This document shows positions 54,571 to 63,393 of a DNA stretch of 64,000 nt, in pieces (position 1 is the first letter of the stretch; each line of letters begins with the position of its first letter). The stretch spans positions 1-64,000 of the forward strand of contig QFQX01000004.1 of the NCBI GenBank assembly GCA_003248775.1, given 5' to 3'. A program made the translations under genes and the position numbers. The stretch is from Shinella sp. (GTDB lineage: Bacteria > Pseudomonadota > Alphaproteobacteria > Rhizobiales > Rhizobiaceae). The notes below the pieces were generated by a model. The model ran no database searches and had not been told where the DNA came from. It worked only from the letters and a program-made list of their open reading frames with translations.

Positions 54571-54594
54571 AGCTCTGCTCTGCACAGGACGGAA

Positions 54595-54618
54595 AGCCCG
54601 GCGTTTACACGCCCGGCT
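54595..54618. terminator. terminator after xylA (also gre gene)
   Basis: Arms AGCCCGGCGT and ACGCCCGGCT (one mismatch) with a TTAC loop, ending in TTTCCG on the minus strand 24 bases past the xylA stop. Confidence 0.55.
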
Positions 54619-54642
54619 CCCTTCACGAGTTGAATGCCCGTC

Positions 54643-55953
54643 TCAGACGTAGCGGTTGACCACGTTTTCCAGATATTCCTGACGGCCGGAGCGCGGCTCA
54701 GGATTGATGTCGGCCTTTTCGACATTGGCGGCGATCTGGTCGAGCGAATATTCGCCGCGCAGCATCTTCTGGGCTTCGGGGCTTTCCCAGCCGGCATAAC
54801 GATCCTCGAGTGGCTTCGACAGTGCACGCTCCTCGATCATCTTCGCCGCCGCCTTCAGGCCGCGGGCGCAGCAATCCATACCGCCGATATGACCGTAAAG
54901 CAGATCGGCCGGATCGAGCGACTGGCGACGGAGCTTGGAGTCGAAATTGGTGCCGCCGGTTGTGAAACCGCCGCCCGCGAGGACGTGGTAGTAGGCCAGC
55001 GCCATTTCCGGCACGTTGTTGGGGAACTGATCGGTATCCCAGCCGGACTGGTAGTCGTTGCGGTTCATGTCGATCGAGCCGAAAATACCGAAGGCATTCG
55101 CCATGGCAAGTTCATGCTCGAAGGAATGGCCGGCAAGGATGGCATGGCCCTGCTCGATGTTGACCTTCACTTCCTTTTCGAGCCCGTTCTTTTGCAGGAA
55201 GGCATAGACCGTCGCGACGTCGTAGTCATACTGGTGCTTGGTCGGCTCCTGCGGCTTCGGCTCGATCAGGATCGTGCCCTTGAAGCCGATCTTGTGCTTG
55301 TACTCGACGACGAGGTTGAGGAAGCGGCCAAGCTGGTCTAGTTCGCGCTTCAGGTCGGTATTGAGCAGCGTCTCATAGCCCTCGCGACCGCCCCACAGAA
55401 CGTAGTTGTCGCCGTCGAGACGCATGGTGGCGTCGAGGCAGGTCTTCACGGTTGCCGCCGAGAAGGCGAAGACATCCGGATCGGGATTGGTCGCGGCACC
55501 GCTCATGAAGCGACGGTTGGAGAACAGGTTCGCCGTGCCCCAGAGCAGCTTCACGCCGGTCTCCGACTGCTTCCTGGCGAAGTAGTCGACGATCTCGTTG
55601 AGGTTCCTGGTGTTCTCGGCAAAGTTCCGGCCTTCCGGGCGCACGTCGGCATCGTGGAAGCAATAGAACGGTACACCGAGCAGCTGGAAGAATTCGAAGG
55701 CGACATCAGCTTTCACCTTCGCCGCTTCCATGGTGTCGGAGAACCACGGACGCTGGAAGGTCTGCCCGCCGAACGGATCGCCGCCCGGCCATGTGAAGGT
55801 GTGCCAATAGGCGATGGCAAAGCGCAGATGGTCTTCCAGCCGCTTGCCGAGAACCACCTCGTCGGGATTGTAGTAGCGATAGGCCAGCGGATTGGTGCTG
55901 TCCGGCCCCTCGTATTTCACTTTCTGGATATCGCCGAAAAAGCCTGTGCTCAT
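54643..55953 (-). CDS. xylA: xylose isomerase
   Basis: 436 residues, the class II xylose isomerase length. Catalytic His is in HTFTWPGGDPFG-context (FTWPGGDPFGGQTFQRPW) and FYCFHDADVRPEG; metal ligands appear in IEPKPQEPTKHQYDYD, GHAILAGHSFEHE and SIDMNRNDYQSGWDTDQFP. Converts D-xylose to D-xylulose in the cytoplasm. Last gene of lacI-xylB-xylA on the minus strand; separated from xylB by a 170-base gap with a RIME-like repeat. Confidence 0.96.
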   Translation of the reverse strand: MSTGFFGDIQKVKYEGPDSTNPLAYRYYNPDEVVLGKRLEDHLRFAIAYWHTFTWPGGDPFGGQTFQRPWFSDTMEAAKVKADVAFEFFQLLGVPFYCFHDADVRPEGRNFAENTRNLNEIVDYFARKQSETGVKLLWGTANLFSNRRFMSGAATNPDPDVFAFSAATVKTCLDATMRLDGDNYVLWGGREGYETLLNTDLKRELDQLGRFLNLVVEYKHKIGFKGTILIEPKPQEPTKHQYDYDVATVYAFLQKNGLEKEVKVNIEQGHAILAGHSFEHELAMANAFGIFGSIDMNRNDYQSGWDTDQFPNNVPEMALAYYHVLAGGGFTTGGTNFDSKLRRQSLDPADLLYGHIGGMDCCARGLKAAAKMIEERALSKPLEDRYAGWESPEAQKMLRGEYSLDQIAANVEKADINPEPRSGRQEYLENVVNRYV

Positions 55954-56006
55954 GAGTATTTCCTCCTGGGTTCGTGTTTCCTGTCCACTGCGCCTTTAAA
56001 GCGCTG

Positions 56007-56120
56007 CCCCCTCATCCGCCTGCCGGCACCTTCTCCCCGTCGTGACGGGGAGAAGGCCGCAAGTGGCATCATCTCCGTCCACTCGCCCCGCTTGCGGGGA
56101 GAGGGCCAGGGTGAGGGGCA
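56007..56120. repeat. RIME-like intergenic repeat in the xylB-xylA gap
   Basis: Outer arms CCCCTCA and TGAGGGG enclose two hairpins: CTTCTCCCCGTC/GACGGGGAGAAG and CCCCGCTTGCGGGG. The sequence CACCTTCTCCCC...GGGGAGAAGG and GGGAGAGGGCCAGGGTGAGGGGC is the familiar dispersed rhizobial intergenic element. It lies inside the xyl transcript and may affect xylA mRNA. Confidence 0.7.
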
Positions 56121-56125
56121 ATTTC

Positions 56126-57574
56126 TCAAAGTTGCCTGATCGCCGGATAAAGCGCCCGGTAGCGCCCGTAGGCCTCCTCGTAAGCCGCGCCGAGCGCCGC
56201 GACCGGCTCGATGGTCTCGGCTGTCTCAGGCGCGCTGCAGACGGAAAGCGGGTCCGCGCCGGTCGTAGCGATGAGGCCCAGACGAGCGGCGCCGAAAGCC
56301 GCACCGAAATCACCATCCGCCGGAATATCGACCGGAACACCAAGTGCCGTGGCAATCGAAGCCAGCCAGTAGCGCGAACGCGAGCCGCCACCGATCGCCG
56401 TTACCCGGCCGATCCGGGTGCCTGCCGACTTCAGCGCTTCCAGATTGTCGCGGATCGCGAAGGAAACGCCTTCGAGCACCGCCTGCGTCAGCACCACCCG
56501 GCCACTCTCATGACCAAGACCGATAAAGGCGCCACGGATTTTTGCGTCATTGTGCGGCGTGCGCTCGCCGGAAAGATAGGGAAGGAACGTTACGCCAGAG
56601 GGTGCCTTCAGCGTATCGCCGAGTTCGGCGGTCAGCTCGCCCGCGCCCTTGCCCGTCACCCCCGCATGCCAGTTCAGCGCATCGGTGGCCGAGAGAATGA
56701 CGCCCATCTGGTGCCAGGTTCCCGGCAGCGCGTGGCAGAAGGCATGCACCGCGCTTTCCGGCTTCGGCAGGTAGGAACCATTGGCGGCAAAGAGTACGCC
56801 CGACGTGCCGAGCGAGACGAAGGCTTGCCCCTCGGAAACCGTGCCCATGCCGCAGGCAGAGGCGGCATTGTCCCCTGCCCCGCCGGCAACCACCACACCC
56901 GACCCCATGCCCCAGGCGGATGCAAGACCAGCGCGCAAGGTTCCGCCAGCCTCGGTTCCCTCCACCAGAGACGGCATCTGGCTTTCGCTCAGGCCCGTCG
57001 CCTCCAGCAGCTCCGAAGACCATTTGCGCGCGCCCGTATCGAGCCACGAGGTTCCGGCAGAATCCGACATTTCCGAAATGTATTCGCCCGTCAGCCAAAG
57101 CCGCAGATAATCCTTGGGCAGCAGCACCTTCGCCACCTTGGCGAAGACTTCCGGTTCATGCTTCGCCACCCAGACGAGCTTCGGCGCGGTAAAACCCGGG
57201 AAGACGATATTGCCGGTTATGCTGCGGAAGCGCGGATCGGCGTCGAGCGCGGCGGCCTCCTCGAAGGAGCGAGTGTCGTTCCACAAAATGCAAGGACGGA
57301 GCACCTTGTCGGAAGCGTCGATCAGCGTCGCGCCATGCATCTGGCCGGAAAGTCCGATGCCCTTCACCGCCGCCAGTTCCGTCGGATGCTTGGTTTTGAG
57401 GCCGGCAATCGCCTCCTCAGTCGCCCGGATCCAGTGGGCAGGCTCCTGCTCAGACCAGCCGGAATGCGGCCGCGAAACGTCGAGCGCCCCGTTGGCGGAG
57501 CCGATGACCTTCTGATCCGCGTCGATCAACAACGCCTTGACGCCAGACGTGCCGAGATCCAGTCCCAGATACAT
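56126..57574 (-). CDS. xylB: xylulokinase
   Basis: 482 residues, FGGY-family kinase. MYLGLDLGTSGVKALLIDAD is the phosphate-binding start, GLSGQMHGATLID the conserved second motif, and LPYLSGERTPHNDAKIRGAF plus GGGSRSRYWLASIATALGV the C-terminal signature. Phosphorylates D-xylulose. Starts 25 bases after the lacI-type gene with GGGAGGAT upstream. Confidence 0.96.
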   Translation of the reverse strand: MYLGLDLGTSGVKALLIDADQKVIGSANGALDVSRPHSGWSEQEPAHWIRATEEAIAGLKTKHPTELAAVKGIGLSGQMHGATLIDASDKVLRPCILWNDTRSFEEAAALDADPRFRSITGNIVFPGFTAPKLVWVAKHEPEVFAKVAKVLLPKDYLRLWLTGEYISEMSDSAGTSWLDTGARKWSSELLEATGLSESQMPSLVEGTEAGGTLRAGLASAWGMGSGVVVAGGAGDNAASACGMGTVSEGQAFVSLGTSGVLFAANGSYLPKPESAVHAFCHALPGTWHQMGVILSATDALNWHAGVTGKGAGELTAELGDTLKAPSGVTFLPYLSGERTPHNDAKIRGAFIGLGHESGRVVLTQAVLEGVSFAIRDNLEALKSAGTRIGRVTAIGGGSRSRYWLASIATALGVPVDIPADGDFGAAFGAARLGLIATTGADPLSVCSAPETAETIEPVAALGAAYEEAYGRYRALYPAIRQL

Positions 57575-57592
57575 TGCGATCCTCCCTTATCT

Positions 57593-57609
57593 CCTGCCGT
57601 TACGGCAGG
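57593..57609. other. 17-base palindrome at the lacI/xylB junction
   Basis: CCTGCCGT-t-ACGGCAGG, eight-base perfect arms, overlapping the stop codon of the LacI-type gene and lying 19 bases before the xylB start. It could be an internal operator or an mRNA hairpin that sets the regulator/kinase ratio. Confidence 0.4.
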
Positions 57610-58625
57610 TTGTCCTTCAAGAAAATGTCGATGCGGATGCGCTCCTGCGCCGCCAGCACATGGGAACCGTCGGCCTCGGCCTTCAGCACCCGGATGGCGC
57701 TGCGCACTTCATGGCCGGCGTCCTGATTGAGAACGGCATCGACCAGTCCCTCGGTCAGCCCTAGCCGCGTCGTCTCCGTCAATTCATGGGCGATAACGGA
57801 CGGCCGGCGGCCGAACATCGTCTGCCGCAACGCCTTGATGAGACCGCGATTGCCAGCGCCAAGGCTATAGATGCCGCGCACATCTCCATGCTCTTGAAAC
57901 AGCTCCAACAGCAGACGTTCGACGGTCGCCGGATCGTCGCGTCCTTCGATGACATCGAGAAGCCTGAGATGCGGATAGCTCTCGGTCATCACCTGTCGGA
58001 ACCCTTCCAGACGCTCCCGGTGGTCGCGCACCAGCATCGAACCGGCGAGAACCGCAATCGGTCCATCCTTCTCACCGGCAAAACGCCCGAGCAAGCTCGC
58101 CGCCGTTCGCCCCGCGGCAATGTTGTCGATGCCGGCATAGTGAACCCGCCGGGATGCCGGCAGATCGGAAACCAGTGTCACCACCGGGGTACCCGCGTCC
58201 GTCAGCCGATCAATGGCGGCAATGACCTCGGGCGCATCCACGGCGACGAGGGCAACACCTGCCGGCCTCTCCACGACCACCCCGTCGAGCGCCTCTACGA
58301 GGGCAGCAGTGTCGAAGGCAGGCACATCCAGGATGCGGATATCGGTACGTTCGAGCGCCGAGCGCTGCATGGCGCTACGCACCTCTGTCTCGATCAGGCG
58401 CATGAAGGAATTGTCGTTGGACGGCAAAATGAAGACAAGCGGATAGATCCGCCCCTTCGCCAGATTAGCGGCGGCCATGTCGCGCACGAAACCGAGCGAG
58501 GCAATCGCCGCATCGACCTTCTCGCGGGTGCGCGCACTGACCCCCGGCCGACGGTTCAACACCCGATCGACGGTGGCGAGGCTAACGCCCGCAGTAGTCG
58601 CGATGTCGTAAACTGTCGGCTTCAT
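57600..58625 (-). CDS. LacI-family regulator of the xylose genes (XylR type)
   Basis: 341 residues. HTH TVYDIATTAGVSLATVDRVL (residues 4-23), with a slightly variant VDRVLNRRPGVSAR hinge, then the effector core (PLVFILPSNDNSFMRLIETE, HYAGIDNIAAGRTAASLLGR). Start chosen at the ATG 58625, five bases from GGAGG; an ATG three bases upstream is too close to it. Transcribed first in lacI-xylB-xylA and probably autoregulated through the paired sites at 58660-58696; inducer presumably xylose. Confidence 0.9.
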   Translation of the reverse strand: MKPTVYDIATTAGVSLATVDRVLNRRPGVSARTREKVDAAIASLGFVRDMAAANLAKGRIYPLVFILPSNDNSFMRLIETEVRSAMQRSALERTDIRILDVPAFDTAALVEALDGVVVERPAGVALVAVDAPEVIAAIDRLTDAGTPVVTLVSDLPASRRVHYAGIDNIAAGRTAASLLGRFAGEKDGPIAVLAGSMLVRDHRERLEGFRQVMTESYPHLRLLDVIEGRDDPATVERLLLELFQEHGDVRGIYSLGAGNRGLIKALRQTMFGRRPSVIAHELTETTRLGLTEGLVDAVLNQDAGHEVRSAIRVLKAEADGSHVLAAQERIRIDIFLKDNLP

Positions 58626-58659
58626 CATGTCCTCCGGACGTGTCTTCTAGCCGATCATC

Positions 58660-58696
58660 TGAGGTACGTAAATCAAAATATGATGTACGTACCTCA
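58660..58696. promoter_or_regulatory. paired operator upstream of the lacI-xylB-xylA operon
   Basis: TGAGGTACGTA at 58660-58670 and TACGTACCTCA at 58686-58696 are exact inverted copies, 35-71 bases upstream of the regulator start. Each contains a TACGTA core typical of LacI-family sites. Confidence 0.75.
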
Positions 58697-58780
58697 AATT
58701 TCATCCAGAAACACGAGGACCGCCGCCCGAAGGCGACGGTCCCGGCGGCGGTGGATTTGCTGGAAACGTGGAGAATGTTG

Positions 58781-60370
58781 TTAGTGACCGCCACCCGCGG
58801 GGCCAGCGCTACTCGGCTTCTTGATGAGCAGCGTCAGGAAGATCAGGGCCGAAAACAGAAGCGTCAGTCCCATGAACACATCCATGAAGGACAGGAGCCA
58901 CGACTGCTGCGTCACCAGACCGGAAAGCTTCTTGATCGCCGTCACCGAACCGTCGAGGCCATAGCTGTCGTAGTTCGCGCCGACGCTGGACAGCCAGTCG
59001 AGCGCTTCCGGATTGCTCCAGGTAATGTGCTCGGAAAGCCGGGCATAATGCTCGTCGGAACGCTGCGTCAGCATCGTGTTGATGATCGCCAGACCGACAG
59101 CACCGCCGAGGTTACGGGTCAGGTTGAACAGACCGGAAGCGTTCTTGATGCGGTCCGGCGGCAGCGTTCCAAGCGCGATATTGTTGATCGGCACCATGCA
59201 CAGCATGAGCGAGCAACCTCGCAGGATCTGCGGTATCAGCAGTTCATAAAAATCCCAGTCAGCCGTGACGCCGGTCATCAGATAGGTGCCCGTAGCGAAA
59301 CCCGCGAAACCGATCATCATCATCACACGCGGGTCGAGCTTCGTCGAAAGCGCACCCGCGACGGGAGCGGTGAAGAACATCGCGGCGCCGGAAACAAACA
59401 TCGTCTCGCCGATCATCAACGAATCGTAGCCACGAATGCGCCCGAGATAGAGCGGATAGAGATAGGTGAGCCCGTAAAGACCGACGCCCATAATGAACGA
59501 AAAGAGCGAGCCGAAGGCGAAGTTGCGATTGCTGAACGCCCTGAGATCAACGACCGGAAAATCCACCTTGAAGACGCGGTAGAAGAAGATCAACCCGCCG
59601 ATCACCATGGCAACAGTTCCCATGACGATATGCTCGTCGCCGAACCAGTCCTTGTTGTTGCCCTCTTCGAGAACATATTCCATGGAGCCGAGGAACACGG
59701 CCATGGTCAACAGCCCCCACCAGTCGAATTTCTTCAGCAGACTGTGGTCGGGCTTGTCGAAATCGATAAGGCTCCAGGTAAGAGCGGTCACGATGATGCC
59801 GGGCACCACGTTGATGAGGAACAACCAGTGCCACGACATGGCATGGCTGATATAGCCGCCGATGGTCGGTCCGATGGTCGGCGCAAGCGTCGCGACGAGG
59901 CCGATGATCGGCGACACGATGGCCCGCTTCGACGGCGGAAAGATCGTGAAGGCAGCAGCAAAGACCGACGGGATCATACCGCCGCCGATGAAGCCCTGGA
60001 TCGCACGATAGACGATCATCTGCTCGATATTGGTGGCAGTCGCGGCAAGCGCGCTCGCCATGGTGAAACCGGCCGCAGAAAAGGCGAACAGAACACGCGT
60101 CGAGAGAATGCGTGCAAGCGCACCCGACAGCGGAATCATGATGACTTCCGCGATCAGATAAGAGGTCTGCACCCAGGCGACTTCATCCGAGCCGGCACCG
60201 AGGCCTGCCTGGATCTCGGCAAGCGAGGCCGAGACGATCTGAATGTCGAGGATCGACATGAACATGCCGAACACCATCGCGAAAAACGCGATGACACGCT
60301 TCGGATCCATGCGTTCCGCAGCGGGCGCGGCCATTCCGCCGCCCGCCGTCACTGTGCCTGCAGTCGCCAT
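58781..60370 (-). CDS. DHA2-family multidrug efflux MFS transporter (EmrB type)
   Basis: 529 residues, fourteen helices. Motifs are FMSILDIQIVSASLAEIQAG, EVAWVQTSYLIAEVIMIPLS, RAIQGFIGGGMIPSVFAAAF and the DHA2 antiporter motif region ATLAPTIGPTIGGYI. It pumps drugs with protons, in complex with the HlyD protein encoded 22 bases upstream. The start is at 60370. Controlled by the divergent TetR gene. Confidence 0.93.
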   Translation of the reverse strand: MATAGTVTAGGGMAAPAAERMDPKRVIAFFAMVFGMFMSILDIQIVSASLAEIQAGLGAGSDEVAWVQTSYLIAEVIMIPLSGALARILSTRVLFAFSAAGFTMASALAATATNIEQMIVYRAIQGFIGGGMIPSVFAAAFTIFPPSKRAIVSPIIGLVATLAPTIGPTIGGYISHAMSWHWLFLINVVPGIIVTALTWSLIDFDKPDHSLLKKFDWWGLLTMAVFLGSMEYVLEEGNNKDWFGDEHIVMGTVAMVIGGLIFFYRVFKVDFPVVDLRAFSNRNFAFGSLFSFIMGVGLYGLTYLYPLYLGRIRGYDSLMIGETMFVSGAAMFFTAPVAGALSTKLDPRVMMMIGFAGFATGTYLMTGVTADWDFYELLIPQILRGCSLMLCMVPINNIALGTLPPDRIKNASGLFNLTRNLGGAVGLAIINTMLTQRSDEHYARLSEHITWSNPEALDWLSSVGANYDSYGLDGSVTAIKKLSGLVTQQSWLLSFMDVFMGLTLLFSALIFLTLLIKKPSSAGPAGGGH

Positions 60371-60392
60371 GACCGGGCTTCCTTTTCTGCCG

Positions 60393-61586
60393 TCAGTTTG
60401 CGGCTACAGCCGCTCCGGCCGGGGCCGTGCGCGTATCGACATCGACGATGACGCTCAGGCCGGCACGCAGATGCCCTTCCTTCAGCGCATCTTCCGGAAG
60501 CGCGATCCGCACAGGAACGCGCTGGACAACCTTGGTGAAGTTGCCCGTGGCATTTTCCGCCGGCAGCATCGAGAACACCGAACCGGAGGCCGGTGCAATC
60601 GAGCTGACGGTGCCTTCGAGCGGCTTGTCGCCATAGGCATCGACGTGAATGCTCACCTTGGAACCCGGAACCAGATGCGCGATCTGGGTCTCCTTGAAGT
60701 TCGCCTCGATATAGAGATCCTGAACCGGAACCAGAGCAGCCAGACGCTTGCCCGTCGAAACGAGATCGCCGACCTGAACGGCGAGATTGCCGACAACACC
60801 GTCATAGGGTGCCTTCAGGACAGTGAAGTCGAGATCGCGCTGGGCCTTTTCGAGCGACAGTTCAGCCGAACGGATACCGGCTTCGGCCTCGGCGCGCTGC
60901 GCCTTGAGCACAGCGATCTGGGCATCGGCCGATGCGATGCTCGCATCGGAAGCAGTGACATTGGCCTGCGCCTGTTCCAGCGCCGTCTTGGCGCTGTCCA
61001 GATCGGCGGTGGAAACAACCTTCTGGGCCTGCAGCCCGCTCACACGCGTGAATGAAAGCTGCGCAAGATCCAGACTGGCGACAGAGGACTGCTTCTGCGC
61101 CTTCGCCTGCTGCAGAGCCGCTTCGCCACCCTTGATCTGGGCATCGATGCGATCGAGCGTCAGGTGCTGGCTCTTCAGCGATGCCTCGGCCTGATTGACT
61201 GCGATTCGATAGTCGCCATCGTCAAGAACCACGAGCGGATCGCCGGCCTTGACGGTCTGGTTGTCCTTGACGGGAACGGAAGCGATGTAGCCAGAAACCT
61301 TCGGCGCGATGATCGCGATGTCGCCCTCGATATAGGCGTCTTCAGTCGAAACCATGAAACGACCATCAGTCCACCAGTGATAACCATACCAGCCGGCACC
61401 ACCAAGAAGCGCAAGCAGAACCACCGGCAGAACCGGACTGCGACGCTTTTTCTCCTTCGCGGGCGCAACCTCAGCCGGCGTTTCGGGGGCGGCCACCGTC
61501 ACCTCCCTCGACGCTTCGGCAACCGGCGCCTGCTCTTCAACGCTTTCGACGGCGCGAACCGCGCCGGCCCTCTGAGACCCTGTCAT
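60393..61586 (-). CDS. HlyD-family membrane fusion protein (EmrA type)
   Basis: 397 residues. Cytoplasmic acidic N-terminus, one helix (SPVLPVVLLALLGGAGWYGY), then the periplasmic hairpin: a biotinyl-lipoyl-like segment (VKDNQTVKAGDPLVVLDDGD), a long coiled coil (about residues 115-215) and DFTVLKAPYDGVVGNLAVQVG. Links EmrB to an outer membrane channel. The start is the ATG at 61586; no strong ribosome site. First gene after the TetR operator at 61613-61639. Confidence 0.92.
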   Translation of the reverse strand: MTGSQRAGAVRAVESVEEQAPVAEASREVTVAAPETPAEVAPAKEKKRRSPVLPVVLLALLGGAGWYGYHWWTDGRFMVSTEDAYIEGDIAIIAPKVSGYIASVPVKDNQTVKAGDPLVVLDDGDYRIAVNQAEASLKSQHLTLDRIDAQIKGGEAALQQAKAQKQSSVASLDLAQLSFTRVSGLQAQKVVSTADLDSAKTALEQAQANVTASDASIASADAQIAVLKAQRAEAEAGIRSAELSLEKAQRDLDFTVLKAPYDGVVGNLAVQVGDLVSTGKRLAALVPVQDLYIEANFKETQIAHLVPGSKVSIHVDAYGDKPLEGTVSSIAPASGSVFSMLPAENATGNFTKVVQRVPVRIALPEDALKEGHLRAGLSVIVDVDTRTAPAGAAVAAN

Positions 61587-61612
61587 GGATATTGCTCGCT
61601 CGCACAAAACTT

Positions 61613-61639
61613 AATCGAACTGAACCGTTCGGTTCGATT
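61613..61639. promoter_or_regulatory. TetR-type operator between hlyD and tetR genes
   Basis: A 27-base near-palindrome starting AATCGAACTGAACC and ending CGGTTCGATT, 27 bases before the HlyD ATG and 88 before the TetR ATG. Arms AATCGAAC/GTTCGATT are perfect. Confidence 0.75.
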
Positions 61640-61726
61640 GACATAGAGGCTTTTTTAGCACATATCAAGTGGCAACCGAGCCTGACGCGTCGCCTCTGGC
61701 TCAATTTCGTTAATTTTCGGACACCC

Positions 61727-62425
61727 ATGGCTCGCCAACCCAAAAAGGTCTCAGATCAAGCCGTAAAGGACGCCCCTTCTGTCGGCCCTTCCTCCTCCAG
61801 CCGTTTTGCGGCGGGAGAGGATCCGGTAAAGCGTGGCCAGATCCTTGATGGTGCCAAGCGTGTGTTCATGAAGATGGGCTTCGACGCCGCCAGTATGAAC
61901 GACGTCACCCGCGAGGCGGGTGTCTCCAAGGGTACCATCTACGTCTACTTCGAAAGCAAGGAGGATCTGTTTGCCGCGCTGATAGAGCGGGAAAAGGGCC
62001 GGTTTACCGAAACGCTGCGCGACATTCTCGCCGACAGCCAGGGCGTTGAGGACGGCCTGCGTCGCTTCGGCCTCGCTTTTGCGCGTCAGATCCTGACCGG
62101 GGACATGATCCCGGCCATGCGGACCGTTCTCGGCGTGGTGGACCGCATGCCCGGCGTGTGCCGCCGCTTCCTTTCCGCGGCGCCGGCCAACGCCCGCACG
62201 GTTCTGGAAGAATTCCTCCGTCGCAAGGTGGCCGAGGGGGCGCTCAAGTCCGTGGATGAGGAACTCGCCGCCCGACAGTTCATCGATCTGGCGACCGGAA
62301 CCTACTTTAAGCTCAAACTGTTCAACGAGCTGCAGTCTATTCCCGACAAGGCAGAAGTCGAACACGTCGTGGACAGCGCAATCTACGTCTTCATGTCAGC
62401 TTACGGCCCCGACAGCACCGCCTGA
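61727..62425 (+). CDS. TetR-family transcriptional regulator of the efflux pair
   Basis: 232 residues. A charged linker of about 30 residues precedes the HTH: ILDGAKRVFMKMGFDAASMN, then DVTREAGVSKGTIYVYFESKEDLF. The C-terminal ligand-binding part is a TetR_C-like helical bundle. The ATG at 61727 fits the family; the frame upstream would run through the operator. Divergent from the EmrAB-type genes, which it should repress. Confidence 0.93.
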   Translation: MARQPKKVSDQAVKDAPSVGPSSSSRFAAGEDPVKRGQILDGAKRVFMKMGFDAASMNDVTREAGVSKGTIYVYFESKEDLFAALIEREKGRFTETLRDILADSQGVEDGLRRFGLAFARQILTGDMIPAMRTVLGVVDRMPGVCRRFLSAAPANARTVLEEFLRRKVAEGALKSVDEELAARQFIDLATGTYFKLKLFNELQSIPDKAEVEHVVDSAIYVFMSAYGPDSTA

Positions 62426-62534
62426 GCTGCATCAAGACAACTTTTTCCCGCAGGAGCCGCTAGCGCCCTTGTTCTAAGAGGGGCAATGCTCCATTTGTTG
62501 ACCTCGGCCCGAAACTGCTAACCGGAAAGAGCTC

Positions 62535-63290
62535 ATGCAGGAAATCACTGCTCTGCTACAGGATCCCGCCGCCTGGATCGCACTGGTCACCCTCGTCGTC
62601 ATGGAGGTTGTCCTTGGTATCGACAACCTCGTTTTCATTTCCATCCTCACCAACAAGCTGCCGCCGGAGCAGCGTGAAAAGGCCCGCCGCATCGGTATCG
62701 GCCTTGCGCTCATCATGCGTCTCGCCCTGCTCGGCACGGTCGCCTGGATCGTCAAGCTCACGGCCCCCGTCTTCGAGGCCTTCGGTCATGGCTTTTCGTG
62801 GAAGGATATCATTCTGATTGCCGGGGGCCTGTTCCTCGTCTGGAAAGCCACCAAGGAAATCCATCATAATGTCGATCCCCAGGAAGAGGGCGAGGACTTC
62901 ATCGCATCTTCCCGAAACAGCACATTTGCCGCCGCCATCGGCCAGATCCTGCTTCTCGATCTCGTTTTCTCGGTCGACAGCATCATCACCGCCGTCGGCA
63001 TGACCCCGCACCTGCCGATCATGGTTGCCGCCGTCGTCATCGCCGTCACGGTGATGCTCGTTGCCGCCACGCCGCTCGCCAACTTCATCGAGAAGAACCC
63101 GACAATCGTCATGCTGGCGCTCGGCTTCCTGCTGATGATCGGCACCACCTTGATCGCCGACGGCATGGGCTTCCATGTACCGAAAGGCTACATCTATGCC
63201 GCCATGGCCTTCTCCGGTTTGGTCGAGGGGCTCAACATGCTGGCCCGGCGCAAGCGACAGGCGGAGAAAGCAGCCAAGAAGCTGCATTGA
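62535..63290 (+). CDS. TerC-family membrane protein
   Basis: 251 residues, seven helices. Conserved charged positions include VVMEVVLGIDNLVFISILTN near the start and LLDLVFSVDSIITAVGMTPH in the middle (the Asp residues in mid-helix). TerC/Alx proteins export or control manganese or other divalent cations and help metallate exported proteins. Not next to tellurite genes. RBS GGAAAGAG. A strong terminator follows. Confidence 0.9.
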   Translation: MQEITALLQDPAAWIALVTLVVMEVVLGIDNLVFISILTNKLPPEQREKARRIGIGLALIMRLALLGTVAWIVKLTAPVFEAFGHGFSWKDIILIAGGLFLVWKATKEIHHNVDPQEEGEDFIASSRNSTFAAAIGQILLLDLVFSVDSIITAVGMTPHLPIMVAAVVIAVTVMLVAATPLANFIEKNPTIVMLALGFLLMIGTTLIADGMGFHVPKGYIYAAMAFSGLVEGLNMLARRKRQAEKAAKKLH

Positions 63291-63310
63291 GCCGCATAAC
63301 CCTCTTGTCG

Positions 63311-63338
63311 AATGGCCCGCTTCGTTGCGGGCCATTTT
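63311..63338 (+). terminator. terminator after terC gene
   Basis: AATGGCCCGC, loop TTCGTT, GCGGGCCATT followed by TTT. Ten-base perfect stem. Confidence 0.85.
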
Positions 63339-63358
63339 TGGGAATACAGGAAAGACAG

Positions 63359-63393
63359 CAAAAAGAGGCCCGCACCAGGGAAGTGCAGGCCTC
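63359..63393 (-). terminator. minus-strand terminator of a small transcript
   Basis: Read on minus: GAGGCCTGCAC, loop TTCCCTG, GTGCGGGCCTC, then TTTTTGC. One mismatch. There is no annotated minus-strand gene just upstream other than the 34-codon ORF at 63430-63534, so it implies a short transcript. Confidence 0.7.

Noticed and set aside
58640..60451. A 603-residue plus-strand open frame
   Set aside because: Antisense to the EmrB-type transporter; composition very His/Arg/Asp-rich and no motif.
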